From Acanthococcus lagerstroemiae (taxonomy: Eukaryota; Arthropoda; Insecta; Hemiptera; Eriococcidae), in NCBI GenBank assembly GCA_031841125.1, contig CM063109.1, positions 9,090,321 to 9,154,320 on the forward strand: 64,000 nt of DNA. Direction: 5' to 3'. Position 1 is the stretch's first letter. Each line of letters starts with the position of its first letter. A program made the position numbers and the translations under genes. The notes under the pieces were generated by a model. It was not told where the DNA came from, made no database searches, and saw nothing but the letters and a program-made list of their open reading frames with translations. Positions 24,601-36,600 of the stretch are shown here, piece after piece.

Positions 24601-27600
24601 TCTCTTGTGCGTTTGTGTCCATACGGCGTCCAAAAGGTCGCGATATATTGTGCCACTTTGAATTATTTTCTTTTATCAGGTGGCCCGCGTATTTCCATTT
24701 CAGTTCTCGTATATCCAGTGTCGGTGACATTAATTTGGTTTCCTATGTTCTCAAGTGAATCGGTGAGAACCAAAAGGGGGAAAGTTCGAGATTATCGTTT
24801 TTGACTTTTTGGCAGGAATTGGGGTATTGAAGTATCGCGGATCGACTGGTGTGGTTGCAATTTCGCGAAACTGCCGGGAAAGCGCTTTTTAGCAATGTCG
24901 CACTATCGCGTTGGGAACCAAAAAGGGGCAAGTCTAATGCAATTCCGCTAACGTTTCATCTGTGCGTGTATTCTTTATTGATAATATGAGCTAGTGAACA
25001 TACCGATTATGAAATGCGTGATTTTAAACTTTCGCTATCTTGAAAGGTGATTTACTAAACATTTTATTTCAGGCAGGATTGGCAGGTAAAATACATTATC
25101 GCTGCATCAAAAGAACAGAGAAAGGAGACGCCCATTTTTGACTGTAGTCCCAGTTGTGACCAAATTTTAAAAATTTTAATTGAAAAATTGAACTTTAATT
25201 TTTTTTAACTCATTTTGTTTTATTTTACATGTAAAATCGCTGTATCAAGAGAATAGTGACACAACTGCAAATTCGATTTTCTCGCAGTTAGAATGTTTAA
25301 CTGGTCGCCAAAACACTATAGTCCTTCCACGCCAAGAAGGATTTGACGTCACAAACCGTTTCAACACTGTGCAGCTGATGTTGTGAATGAAATCTTGTGT
25401 GTTACACATTTTCATTAATAATTAAGAAAAACTGACGGGCTAATATTATTTCAAGTGAAATAATACATACTATTTTGATGCTGTAAATGAACGTATACAA
25501 GTACGTATGTGAAAGAGAATACCTGCTTGATTCACCAGAACAGTGTAAATCTCAGCCTTTTCCCACCCCCACAGCCGTTGAAACGTCTACAGAAAATTGT
25601 GACGTCAGATCCTTTTTAGCGTGGAAGGATTATTGGAATTTAAACTCAAAGTAGCTGACATCTGGCGGCAGAGTTCAGAATATTTCTGCTTGGGGTGATC
25701 AAATAATTCGCTCCCATAAGAAATGTACAGACGATGATTCCATATTGAATTTTGAAAAATTTAGAGTTGTTTGAGGGCAAATGCTTATTGAAATCATTGT
25801 TCTGTAACATTGACTATGAACTGAAACAGTTATCGAAACAAACTAACTGATGGAACCTGTATAAGACTAGACTGATCTTTGCTCCCCATGTTAAAGGATG
25901 GGAAATATCGATTTTGATCACCCAGCCTTTCCCCTCCCTGCTAACCCCCGCACAGGTGATTTTCCAGCGCACTCTAGTACAGGTTTCTATCCTAATAATG
26001 TTCACCAAGGAAGAACGACGGAAGTGTAAAACTGTAATAGAACAAACTACCGATAGAGAGCACTTGTGTCGTTCTTCCTTGTGTTTTTGCGACCTGTTAA
26101 ACATTCTATCTTCGAAAAAATCGTATTTACAGTTGTGTCACTATTCTCTTGATGCAGCGATTTTACATGTAAAATAAAACCGAATGAGTTTAAACAAATT
26201 AAAGTTTAATTTTTCAATTAAAATTTTTAAAATTTGGTCACAACTGGAACTACAGTCAAAAATGGGCGTCTCCTTTCTCTCTCTATACTAAAAAAAGTAA
26301 AATCCGCCACCGCCACCTTCGGGAGAAAAAAACGCACTGCGGGTTGCCTACCTAAAAATCAGAAAAATTGCAAGGGCAGATCGGCTACTTTCAAGGACAT
26401 AATCTGTTCTAAAATAAAAGATCTCCAAGTTTTAAGACATGATCGACGTAATAAGACATAAAAAGACGTATAATGACATAATTACCCATATTCTCCAAGA
26501 TCTCAAGTCGCATGATATGACACATAGTCTAACTTAAGATATGTATAAAGGCAGATATAGTCTTCATGAATAGGGCAGACTAGATATCTTGGACTCTGAG
26601 ATTTCAGATTCTTATGACGTCATCATCATCATCACTACGCACTGCGGGTTGCCTACCCTACCCCCTGGATTGCTCAATTTTCCAGGGGTAGCCTACCCTC
26701 AGGAGAGAATTCGTGGTTGAGAACATAGCTCCTGACGGGGGAGGAGGGCCCCTGTGAGGGCATGAGCTGTGGACGGAGATGGTGGCTCTGGGTGGGATGG
26801 GGGTTAAGACGAGTAAGAGGACCTGGTGGAAGAGAAAGTCCTTGGTGAGAGAGGGGACGGGGAGAGAAATGGCCATGGTGCGGGAGAGGCTGGTGGCGAG
26901 GTGTGGTCCTGAGGGGGGAGGGATCGTCATGGTGGTGGAAGCTCCCGGTTGGAGGACCAGGGGATCTTCGAGGTGGTTGAGCGAGGAAGCTGTAGGGTGA
27001 TGGAGCCGCGGAGGGGGATGGCTGTAGAGAGGGATCAAGGCCACCATTGGGGTGGGAGTAGAGATTGCGGATTGCGTACCCTGTCCCACTAATTGCTCAT
27101 TTCTCCAAGGGTAGCCAACCCCTGGAGGTGGTTCACGGTGGAGGGAGCTCCAGAATGGGGATCCATGGGACCTCAGAAGGGGGATAAAAGCCCTGGGTGG
27201 TGGTGGTGGGGGTGTAATTTTGAGTAAGAGGTCCTGGTAGCGGAAGAAGTCTTGGGTGAAAGAGGGACCATGGAGGGAAATGAAAGCCGTGGTGTGGGAG
27301 GGACTGGTGGTGGGAGGTCCTGAGCGGAGGACCAGGGGGTCTTCGAAGAAGTTGGGATGAGGAGGCCGCAGAAAAGAAGCAGTGTAAGGGCAAGGCTGTA
27401 GCGAGGGATTAAGGCCGCAATTGGAGAGGGCGTAGTGATGGTTGAAGAGGTCTTTGTGGGGACGTGGTACGTGAACAGAAATGAAGGCAATTGTGGTGTG
27501 GGGGTGGTCGGGGGACGTGGTCCTACTGGGGGAGGGCAATCAGGGTGGAAGAGGGGGAAGGAAGAGGTGGAGATCAGGTAGAAAACTGGGCGATGATGGA

Positions 27601-30600
27601 GGGATGAACGGAGGGTGCCATGTGGGGGAGAAGCTGTGGACGGAGAAAGTCATGGAACGAGGGGGAGGGTAATGTGAAGAGACTAAGGCCCAGGCGGTGG
27701 AGGTCGGTTGTGGTGGTCGATGATTGTAAAGGTGAGGAGGAAGTCAAAAGGAGGGGGTACTGCGGAGGTAAAAGACTATGGGGGCATTGAAGCCTCTGGT
27801 AGATTATGGCCGTTGTGGAGGCGGAGAGCGACCGTGGCGAACGAGGGGGTCGTGGGGAAGGAGGAGGCTCATGATGAAGAAAAGATGGAAGGGGGTTCAT
27901 GGTGGAAGATGGAGGACCGCTGATAGAGGGGGAGCAAAAGTAGCCCAAAGCAAACCTCAACTCAGGAACAAAAGTTTTAGACCAAACACTGAGGACTGCA
28001 GTGGTCGGACGAGGCGCGAAGCGTCGAGCAAGGCCGGTACGAGCGAAGCGAGTTGCGGCTGTGGAGCGGCCAGGGGGCGAACGATAGTTATCAACATTGT
28101 ACCGATCTCCTTTTCCATGAAACGAAACGATTTCTGAAAGACACCATTGATCTGGAGTATTACCCGTGGTCATAATTTGGTTAAATAATCGTGATAATGG
28201 CTCTGCTATCGTCTCTGCCATAATTTTAAGGTGTTCGGTGTGTACTTGGTAGGGTCATCGTGGTGCTTTACTCGTATCTACCTCTACTTTACTTAGCACA
28301 TTCAGCACTTAATGTTTTAGCATTGGTAGGAAGTTATCACGGTTAGTTAAATAATTCTGCCAACGTACTGGCCTGTTTGGCTCCTCTCTACCCACCGCTG
28401 ATTCCGCATAAAGCTTTTGGTTTATATCCAAGAATTAAAATTCAGCTATAAACACTGTAACCTCTCTGTTCATTGAAACTTTGATTGAAAGTAATCGGGT
28501 CCCGATAATCTAGCGTTTTGATAGATGCTGAAGCGGACAGATTGACTGGATTTAGTGGTCGTTCAGTCTCTATCTTAATCACACTTCCAATTCCAAGCCC
28601 TGCTATTTCTTCTGTATTCGATGGATCCAGTCTTCGATATACTACATCAAAAATGTTTCGTGGCGATGCGATCCGATCTCGTTATTGCCGCGTTCTAATG
28701 AACGAAAGTAAGCTCGATCTTTTGCTCCGGTCCATCAATCGATGTTTGCGAATTCCTTTTCTAGTAGGAGCGTCTTAATCGGCCACTCGATATCTCAATT
28801 TCGATCTTTCCTTTTCGGTCGATCAATCTATTCCAGCCTGACGAACCGCATAATTGTGGAACTCAGATTGGTTTCGTCTATTTCTTATTGTTTGTATGTA
28901 TGTTTGTTTCAGCTGCTGTCAGTTTCCCCCTTTTGAGAAGCCAGCAACAAACATTAGCAGCCATCCAAGCCGGTCGCCTGTTACTCAGTTACCAATCACG
29001 TTTGCGCAAGGTTCTGAAACGTCCTACGCTAGAACCACATATGTCGTTAGAAGCGTTAAACGACGCAGACGTCATAGGAGACGCGGCTCAGTCAATACTG
29101 TTGCACCAACTGATTGTGAACGCTGTGCAACCATCGCCTCTGAAGCCCAACTTCAGCAGAAAAGAGCTCGAAGTGAGCAGTTTAACAGTGACAACCTTTT
29201 AATCGCATCTAAATGTACGAAATTAGGAAACCCGTTCTAATGTCCGCATTTCTAGGAGGCAGCTGTGAATGTCAGTCAGTATTTGGCAGTAGACGCTTGC
29301 GCCAAACGAGCTAATATTAGCAGCGATCGAATCCTCGCTAGTAATCTGACTAATGATCTTCCGGCGCGTTGTCCCTCGCCTCCAATAACGCCGTTGATGG
29401 CACAGCTTATTGAGATGGGCTTTTCGAAGAAAGCCGTCGAAACAGCGGTGAAGGCGACGAATGAATCATCGGATGCAAATATAGATCGTTTAGTGGCTTG
29501 GCTTCTGGAATACCCGGAAGAAGGCTACTTGGCTGGCGATTCTTTGAACTCGTTGGAGAAAAGCGATCGAGATACCGTCAAGGACTTGTGTGCGTCAGTG
29601 ACGGTAGGTGTGACAGATTCATTTTAAAAATTTGTTTGGCGAAGACTCGATTTAGAATATTTCATTAAACTGGTAGAAGTAGTAAGGGCGTCACTTGATA
29701 CCAATTTCTTTTTAACCTTTCTGCTGGTCCTCTACCATATACAGGGTTATTCAGTGTTCGTTGCAACATAGGAAAACCGGGCATGTTGCGTGGTAATATG
29801 AATAACCGGGCACACGATGGTCGTGTATTCTGATTTAAACGCTATGTTACTGTGCTCTGTGGTATTGTGACGGACAACAAAAAATGCAACGGTTACGGGA
29901 AAAATTTCGATGATTTTTGAAGAATTTTATCAAAACTTGTCAGGAAAAATGTTCGATAATCTCCGAAGAATTTTTTCGGAAAGTTCGGGAAATCTCCGTT
30001 AATTTTTAAGGAATTTTATCGGAACTGTTGGGAAAAAATTCCAATAATTTCCAAAGAATTTCTTCGGAAATATCAGGAAAAATCTCCGATAAATTTTCAA
30101 TTTCAATTTATTTATTTCGGTCCCCTACAGTCCATCAGGGCTAATTATAGGATGGCCGCGATTATTCTAATAAACTAAAGATAAAACAGACCAAAATAAC
30201 TAACTGAAGGAGAGAAAGAAAAAAAAACAAATGCACAAACGAAAAATGAAAAAAAAGTTAAATTATTCCCACTGTTGCCATCTCGCGCCTAACTGCTGCG
30301 CCCCGGTCACAACCTACAACCTACAACTACCATGGACCCTGCATATCACAGACCACCGTGCAATTTACATCACACATCCCTTATAAGTTTAGATTTACCA
30401 TATAATTCTGTGTTAAAAACTTCCCTATTTTAAGGAATTTTATCGGAACTCAGGAAAAATCTCCGATAAATTTTAAGGAATTTCATCGGAAATTTTTGGA
30501 GGAAAATTCCAACAATTTCCAAAGAAATTTTTAGAAATGTTGGGAAAAATCTCGGGTGATTTTTAAGGAATCTCATTAGAAATCTGTAGTAAAATTTCCT

Positions 30601-33600
30601 ATGATTTCCAAACAATGTCATCAGAATTCTTCAAGAAAATATTTTAATAATTTTTGAAGTATTTCTGGGAAATACTCAGGAAAAATCTCCGATAATTTTT
30701 GAAGTATTTCGTGGGCAGTACTCGGGAAAAATCTCCGATAATTTGTAAGGAATTTCAACGGAAATGGTTGGAAAAAATTCCGATAATGTCCGAAGAATCT
30801 CATCGGAAATATTTAGAAAAAAATTTCCTATAGTTTCCAAAAAGTTTTATCAAAATTCGTCGAGAAAGTTTTTCCATTATTTTTGAAGCATATCATAAGA
30901 AATATTCGAGGGGAAAACTCCAACGCTTTAATAATTCAAAAAGTATCGGAAAATATTCTTGAAGAGTTTTGATGAAATTCTTTTAAGAAATCATTGGAAA
31001 TTTTTTCTAAAGATTTCAGATGAGATTCTTCTGCAGTTATCGGAATTAGTTTCCAACAATTTCTGATAAAATTTATTGGAGATTTTCCCAGTAGTTTCCG
31101 AAGAGATTCTTTGGCAATTATTGGATTTTTTTTTCAACAATTTCCAATAAAATTCCTTAAAATTTATCGATGATTTTTCCCAAGTTCCGATGAAATTCCT
31201 TGAAAGTTATTAGAGATTTTCCCCGACTATTTCCCAGAAATAATACTTCAAAAATTATCAAAAATTTTTCTTGAAGAATTTTGATGAAATTTTTTTGGAA
31301 ATTATTAGAAATTTTTTCTAAAGATTTCCGATGAGATTCTTCCTACATTATCAGTGTTTTTTCCAACAGTTTCCGATTAAATTCCTTAAAAATCATGCTA
31401 GATTTTTCCCGATGTTTCTAAAAAAATTATTTGGAAATTGTTGGAATATTTTTTTCCAACAAAATTCCAATGAAATTCCTTAAAAATCAGCGGAGATTTT
31501 TCCTGAGTTCCCATAAAATTCCTTAAAATTCATCGCAAACTTTTCTAATAATTTCCGATGTAATAATTCCTCAAAATTTATTGGAGATTTTTCCCGAGTT
31601 CCGATAAAATTCTTTACAAATAACTATCGGAGATTTTTTCCGAGTTCCGATGAAATTCTTTAAACATTATAGGAGATTTTTCCTACCATTTGCGATGAAA
31701 TTCCTCAAAATTTATCAGATTTTCCCCGACATTTCCGAAGAAATTCTTTGGAAATTATTGGAATTTTTCCAACAATTACGATGAAATCCTTAAAAATCAT
31801 CCAAGATTTCCCCCAAAGTTTCCGAAGAAATTCTCCGGAGGTTATCGAGCATACATTTTTCCTGACAAGTTTCGATCAAATTCTTCAAAAAACATCGAAA
31901 TCCCCCCCCCCTCCGAATGATTGCATTTTCTGTTGTCTGTCACGGCGCCACAGAGCATAGTTGCGTTTAAATCTGAATAGACGACCATCATGTGCCCAGT
32001 TATTCATATTACCATGCAATATTCCGGGTTTTCCTATCTTGCAACAAAAACTTAATAACCCTGAGTATCAAGTTTTCAGATCTATCTGTGGAGATGCGCA
32101 CGAATTATAAAAATTTCTAACTTATAATTTTTTCAACTTATAATGTTTTCAACTTCTTCTTTCTTTTTCAACTTGTAATTTTTTTCCATACTGCCAAGTT
32201 TAAAAAATATCCTACTAAAACTTGATGACACTCTTGGAACTCGGTTCCCACATCGGACTGTCGCACAAGTTGTGCACTTATATTTAATTTTTTTAAAAGT
32301 AGGTATTAAGTTTAAAAATGTATGATTCTAAAATTTTACCAATTACCCCATATAATGAACAGTATAACCAGTTGATCAGTCGACCAGTTAAGTCGATCAG
32401 TCGACTGGTGATACTGTTGAAATGTTAAATGTTGTGGGAGAGGTGGTGGTTATACCGAGTGCTCAGACTTTATGTCCATTACACTATGCCTCTAATGTGT
32501 TGAGCCATATGTAGTAGCGCCGGGTTGCTTTCTACATTGTCCGTGTAGTACTAAGCCAACTTCACTAGCCGGGTTAATATAACCCTGAGTTCCATCGGAG
32601 AATACTCGCACCGACGCTCCGGCGAGTTAACAGCCCTTAGATGCTGGTAACAGATTGCGTGCTTTTCTATTACCTCTGCTGCTAACTGTTGCGCCTCGGT
32701 ACATTCCGGGTAATAGTTGTATAATGCACGTAGACATTACCTAAAACGCTGGCTGTAGCGGTATTCGAACTTGGGACCTTCGGATTTCAAAAACCGTTGT
32801 TCTTACCGCTACGCCACCGAGGCGACCAGTGATACTGTTATTGTTCATTACATGGGTTAGTTAGTAAAAGTTTTAGTGTAAAATATTTTTAACTTAGTAT
32901 TTAAAATTCCCATAGTGTCATCAAGTTTTAGTAGTATATATTTTTAACTTAGTATTAAATAAATAAATAAAAGTAAGTGCACAACTTGTGTGATACTTCC
33001 ATAGAATATATTTTTAACTTGGTAGTAGGAAAAAAAATTACAAGTTAGAAATTTTTATGTGTGCGCATCTCCACAGATAGATCTGAACACTTGACATATA
33101 TAGTAGAGGACCAGCAGAGAGGCTAAGAAGAAATTGGTATCAAGTGACGCCCTTACTACTGGTAGTTACTAATTTATGTTCCCCGAAACCGTCCTCAAAG
33201 AAAACATGTATTAAAGCTTTTCCATAAAATTTTAATATTCGAAGTGTGAAGTACTGAGTGTTATGGAGTGATACAGATGTGCAAGCTGTGTAAGGTTTTA
33301 GTACTTCATCTCGAATCATAAATTTCTTCGAACCGCTTCGGTGGCTTACTCTTTGTGGAAAATGAATACCTCGAACTTGTTTACATCAAATTGTTATTCT
33401 TGAATATCGAAATCACGTCATTCACGTTTTTGTCGTAGATTATCGTCTTCAGTTTTACTACAAAGCACCTAACTGAATTTTTCTTCTTATTTTTTTCGAT
33501 AACTTATGCAGTACCCCAGTGCTCGTTTCTAATGACTTCAACAGGTGTGTCGAGTGCTTTTCGTTTGAACACATTATTTTTGACGTAAACATTACGGACA

Positions 33601-36600
33601 ACAGCATCAAGGCTTCGAAGTACTCATTCGATTGAACAAAGGCTGCCCTTACCTCCTCATTTAGCATTCTAAATTATCAGATTCTTGTATTTATTATATG
33701 CACTTACTTGTATCTGACCTTAACGTAAAAAGTTTTGAACATAAACTGACAAATCACCTTTACTGTTTTTTCTTGTAACTCAATAATGCGACGTTGCGTG
33801 CTACCAAAGATCTGTCAGAATCTTTAATAGGTATTGAAAAATTATTTCCCGATTGCGTTTTCTACCGGAACAAAAAGGGGGAAAAACCCCTAGAAATAGG
33901 TAAAGCAGAAAAATAATTTCACTAATTACGGTGCATTTTTTTATTTTACCTTCACAGCAAGCACCAGTAGTGTTCAAGAAACGAAGTGATTTCGCGACCG
34001 CTGATGAGTACGCAACGTACGTTCGTAATAACTGCGCTGTCGGTATGACAGTTAGATGCTGTCGATCCTACGAAGAAGAAGTGTACGAAGGAGATACTGG
34101 CGTCATCATTAAAATCAATAGCGGTGAACTGCATGATCTAAATCTTCAGGTATGAATCCTTTGATATGGATATGTCTAATGGCTCGCCACGCGAAAGAGA
34201 AGAATTCCGCAGGAAAACGTGACCATAGTGATGTAGTTGCATATTTCTCTTTACGCGGTTATTCGTTCCATCATGTTTCGACCAGCCGACACGAAGAATG
34301 CCGAGCAACGCCGAAAATGGACGACTAGAAAAGGCATTGGAATGTGGGTATACGCGTCAACAGGGTCGCCTGGATGACATATTCATGTAACAATGTCCTT
34401 CCATGTAGCAGTCGGACTCTTACTTCTTTTTCTTTCTTCTTTTCATTCGTTTTCGTTCTTCATTTATTTTCCGTCTTCCCCCTCCCCATTGAGATTGTAA
34501 TGGGAATGTATTTTTCGTCGTCTTCTCTATTTATCCCTTATGGCCGCCGTACCGTGGAATCACCTTTTGGTATTTTTCTCGGGTTTTCTGGCACGGTAAC
34601 AGGCTTCAGCTGCAGGGGCAGCCTTTCTTACTTATGAGGAATCGTCGCTTAAGACCTGCTACGTAAATTGGGTTAGCTGTGCGGTCATTCCCACATATCT
34701 CGCGAGCATGGGTCGAAAAATCCGACTTCAAATGTAGAGGTGGTCGAACAATATCGCTGTCTTTCGTGTTTATAGGTTGATTGGAAGATGAAAGGATACG
34801 CGTACTGGGTCCGTTTCATCCACGTCGAGCTGCTAGGACACACGAATTCGATTTCAAACATCAAAGTCGGCGACACTGTCCGAGTGAAGCCGTCTGTCAT
34901 TACTCCGCAGTACAAATGGGGCTCGATTACACACAGCAGTGTTGGAATTGTCACCGGTGAGATGCCTATTTGCATTTTGTAAAAATATTCGCCTCATGTA
35001 TTCGACTTACATAAGGAAAATCCGAGTGGCTGGGGTAGAGTTTTGTTTTTATTATTACTTTTTTAATTTTTTCTTTTTCAGCTATCAGTAAACACAATCA
35101 ACAAGTGACGGTGGATTTTCCGCAACAGACAAATTGGATCGGGAGCGTTTCTGAAATGGAGGTTCTACCCCCGCATCATCAGGAGATTGCGTGTGGTTTC
35201 TGTTTTATGAGGCCAATTGTAGGCGCTCGATTCAAGTGCAAAGTGTGCAATAATTTTAATTACTGCGAAAATTGTTTCTACGCACCGTGTGACCATCCGC
35301 ATGATTTTGTCCGTATTGCCGAGCCAGGTAAGTCTTCGGGTGCTCTGTTCGAGCTTTATGGGCTAGCCTCAGCATTACGTTGCTGCATGATGATGTAATG
35401 AATATCGTTTTCTACGTTTACGGATAACCGAACCTCTTGTAGGCAACGCAGCCATATTCGCTGGCAAGCCACGTAAGATCGAGCGACACGGAACTTCGTT
35501 ATCGTTAGAATCCGATCTCATCGAGGATAATGCGTCGTGCATCAAGTACCTTTCAACGTCATCTCGAGAGAATTGGGCGCTGCACTTACTAGACGTGTAT
35601 TCGGATAATTACTGGCAGAGTTGCGGTTCACAGGGCAAGGTGAGAAAATTTCTGCGTAAACTCTAGATGTCGTCAGTCTGTTACTTCGCAGAACTGAACG
35701 TATTTCACGCTTCATAGGCGGTAACTAACGGTGGCTGAGGACTGCTAGGACAGAAGGCCTTTCAAACTGTTTCCGTATCCTCGATTACGTTCACTATTAC
35801 CGCATCAGTTTCGACTTCTTAAAATTAATAACGGCGATTTCGTTGTCGTAGCACTGGATTCGCTTGGAACTCTGTCCGGACGTATTAATACATTCGTTGA
35901 AGATGAAGCTGGAACCTTCTGACACCAGTTATATGCCTTCTCTGGTTAAAATATCGGCTGGAAATTCATTTGGCACGTTACAGGAACTGGCCGCGGTCAG
36001 CATCCATCCGCGAGATACGGTGGTCACGTTGTTGTCCGACGTTCATGAGGTAGGTACTCGGATGGATACGGCTAGAAAAGTGACCTAATTTCATTCTTCG
36101 ACCTCGTACTAATTACCTCACCCCTGGTATACTCGTATTAATCGGTGAATATGTTACGCACGCGTGGCTTGCGAATCCCTAATTTCAGAGAGAAACCCGG
36201 TTCGTAGCGCGACCGTCGTCGCTGGCAACTAGTAACGTGAAGGGTTGTGTTTTACACCCTCCAGAATACGTCACGACTGGTGAAAGCAGCGACGGTCAGG
36301 CTATATATACCTACATATAAAGTCGAACTGACAACCGTGTGGCAGACTTCTTCAGAGTCGAGGCTTAGGTATACTCCGCTTCGTGTTGCATCCAGTATGT
36401 GGTGCATCCTTAAATATATCAGTAGTAATTGGGTCGATATGGAACACATGACAGACTATGCTATCTCTACTTATTCTATATCTCTTGTTAAAACATTTTT
36501 TCCTTTTTTTCCCCAAGTTAAAAATAGATACTACTACTAAAACTTGATGATATCCTTATAAAATTTGTGCACTTATATTTAAAAAAAAACTTTTCCAAGT

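Larger units (their letters stand above)
24277..28912. other. HERC2 intron 24 (4.6 kb), repeats and a GC-rich block
   Basis: Contents: a minus-strand LINE 3' end (24415-24760), plain sequence (24770-25110), a 1.2-kb foldback element (25117-26283), AT-rich sequence (26290-26630), a GC-rich purine-strand tandem repeat (26638-27950), and a minus-strand LINE reverse-transcriptase fragment (about 28090-28440). Nothing recognisable in 28450-28912. Confidence 0.8.
29742..32065. mobile_element. TIR element with TA duplication and minisatellite arms
   Basis: The ends CAGGGTTATTCAGTGTTCGT (29743) and the inverse TTAATAACCCTG at 32050-32062 have about 140 bp of matching arm (compare GGTAATATGAATAAC and GTTATTCATATTACC). 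Beyond that, each arm is a degenerate minisatellite in opposite orientation. Flanking TA dinucleotides fit a Tc1/mariner-type target. No transposase frame. It interrupts the left arm of the outer foldback. Confidence 0.82.
29678..33160. mobile_element. Outer foldback element, split by a later insertion
   Basis: The ends are AGTAGTAAGGGCGTCACTTG at 29678 and its inverse closing at 33160. The left arm is in two pieces, 29678-29741 and 32066 onwards. Joined, they mirror the right arm (33030-33160) continuously, including the ATCTATCTGTGGAGATGCGC segment. Related sequence (AAAACTTGATGA, CACAAGTTGTGCACTTATAT) also occurs in intron 31 near 36540-36660. A GGTAG-like target duplication flanks it. Non-autonomous. 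Confidence 0.85.
29604..33957. other. HERC2 intron 26 (4.35 kb) with nested elements
   Basis: A foldback element fills 29678-33160. A second TIR element with minisatellite arms lies inside its left arm, and at least two retroposons lie inside these. The remaining 33160-33957 has no repeat or coding signal that I recognise. Confidence 0.85.

Noticed and set aside
26658..27539. Protein-coding gene on the minus strand
   Set aside because: Kept only as a doubtful frame: repeat-derived, low complexity, several other frames open, no domain.
34344..34637. 97-codon open frame in HERC2 intron 27
   Set aside because: T/C-rich composition gives a phenylalanine/serine-rich text with no domain, and it lies wholly within an intron.
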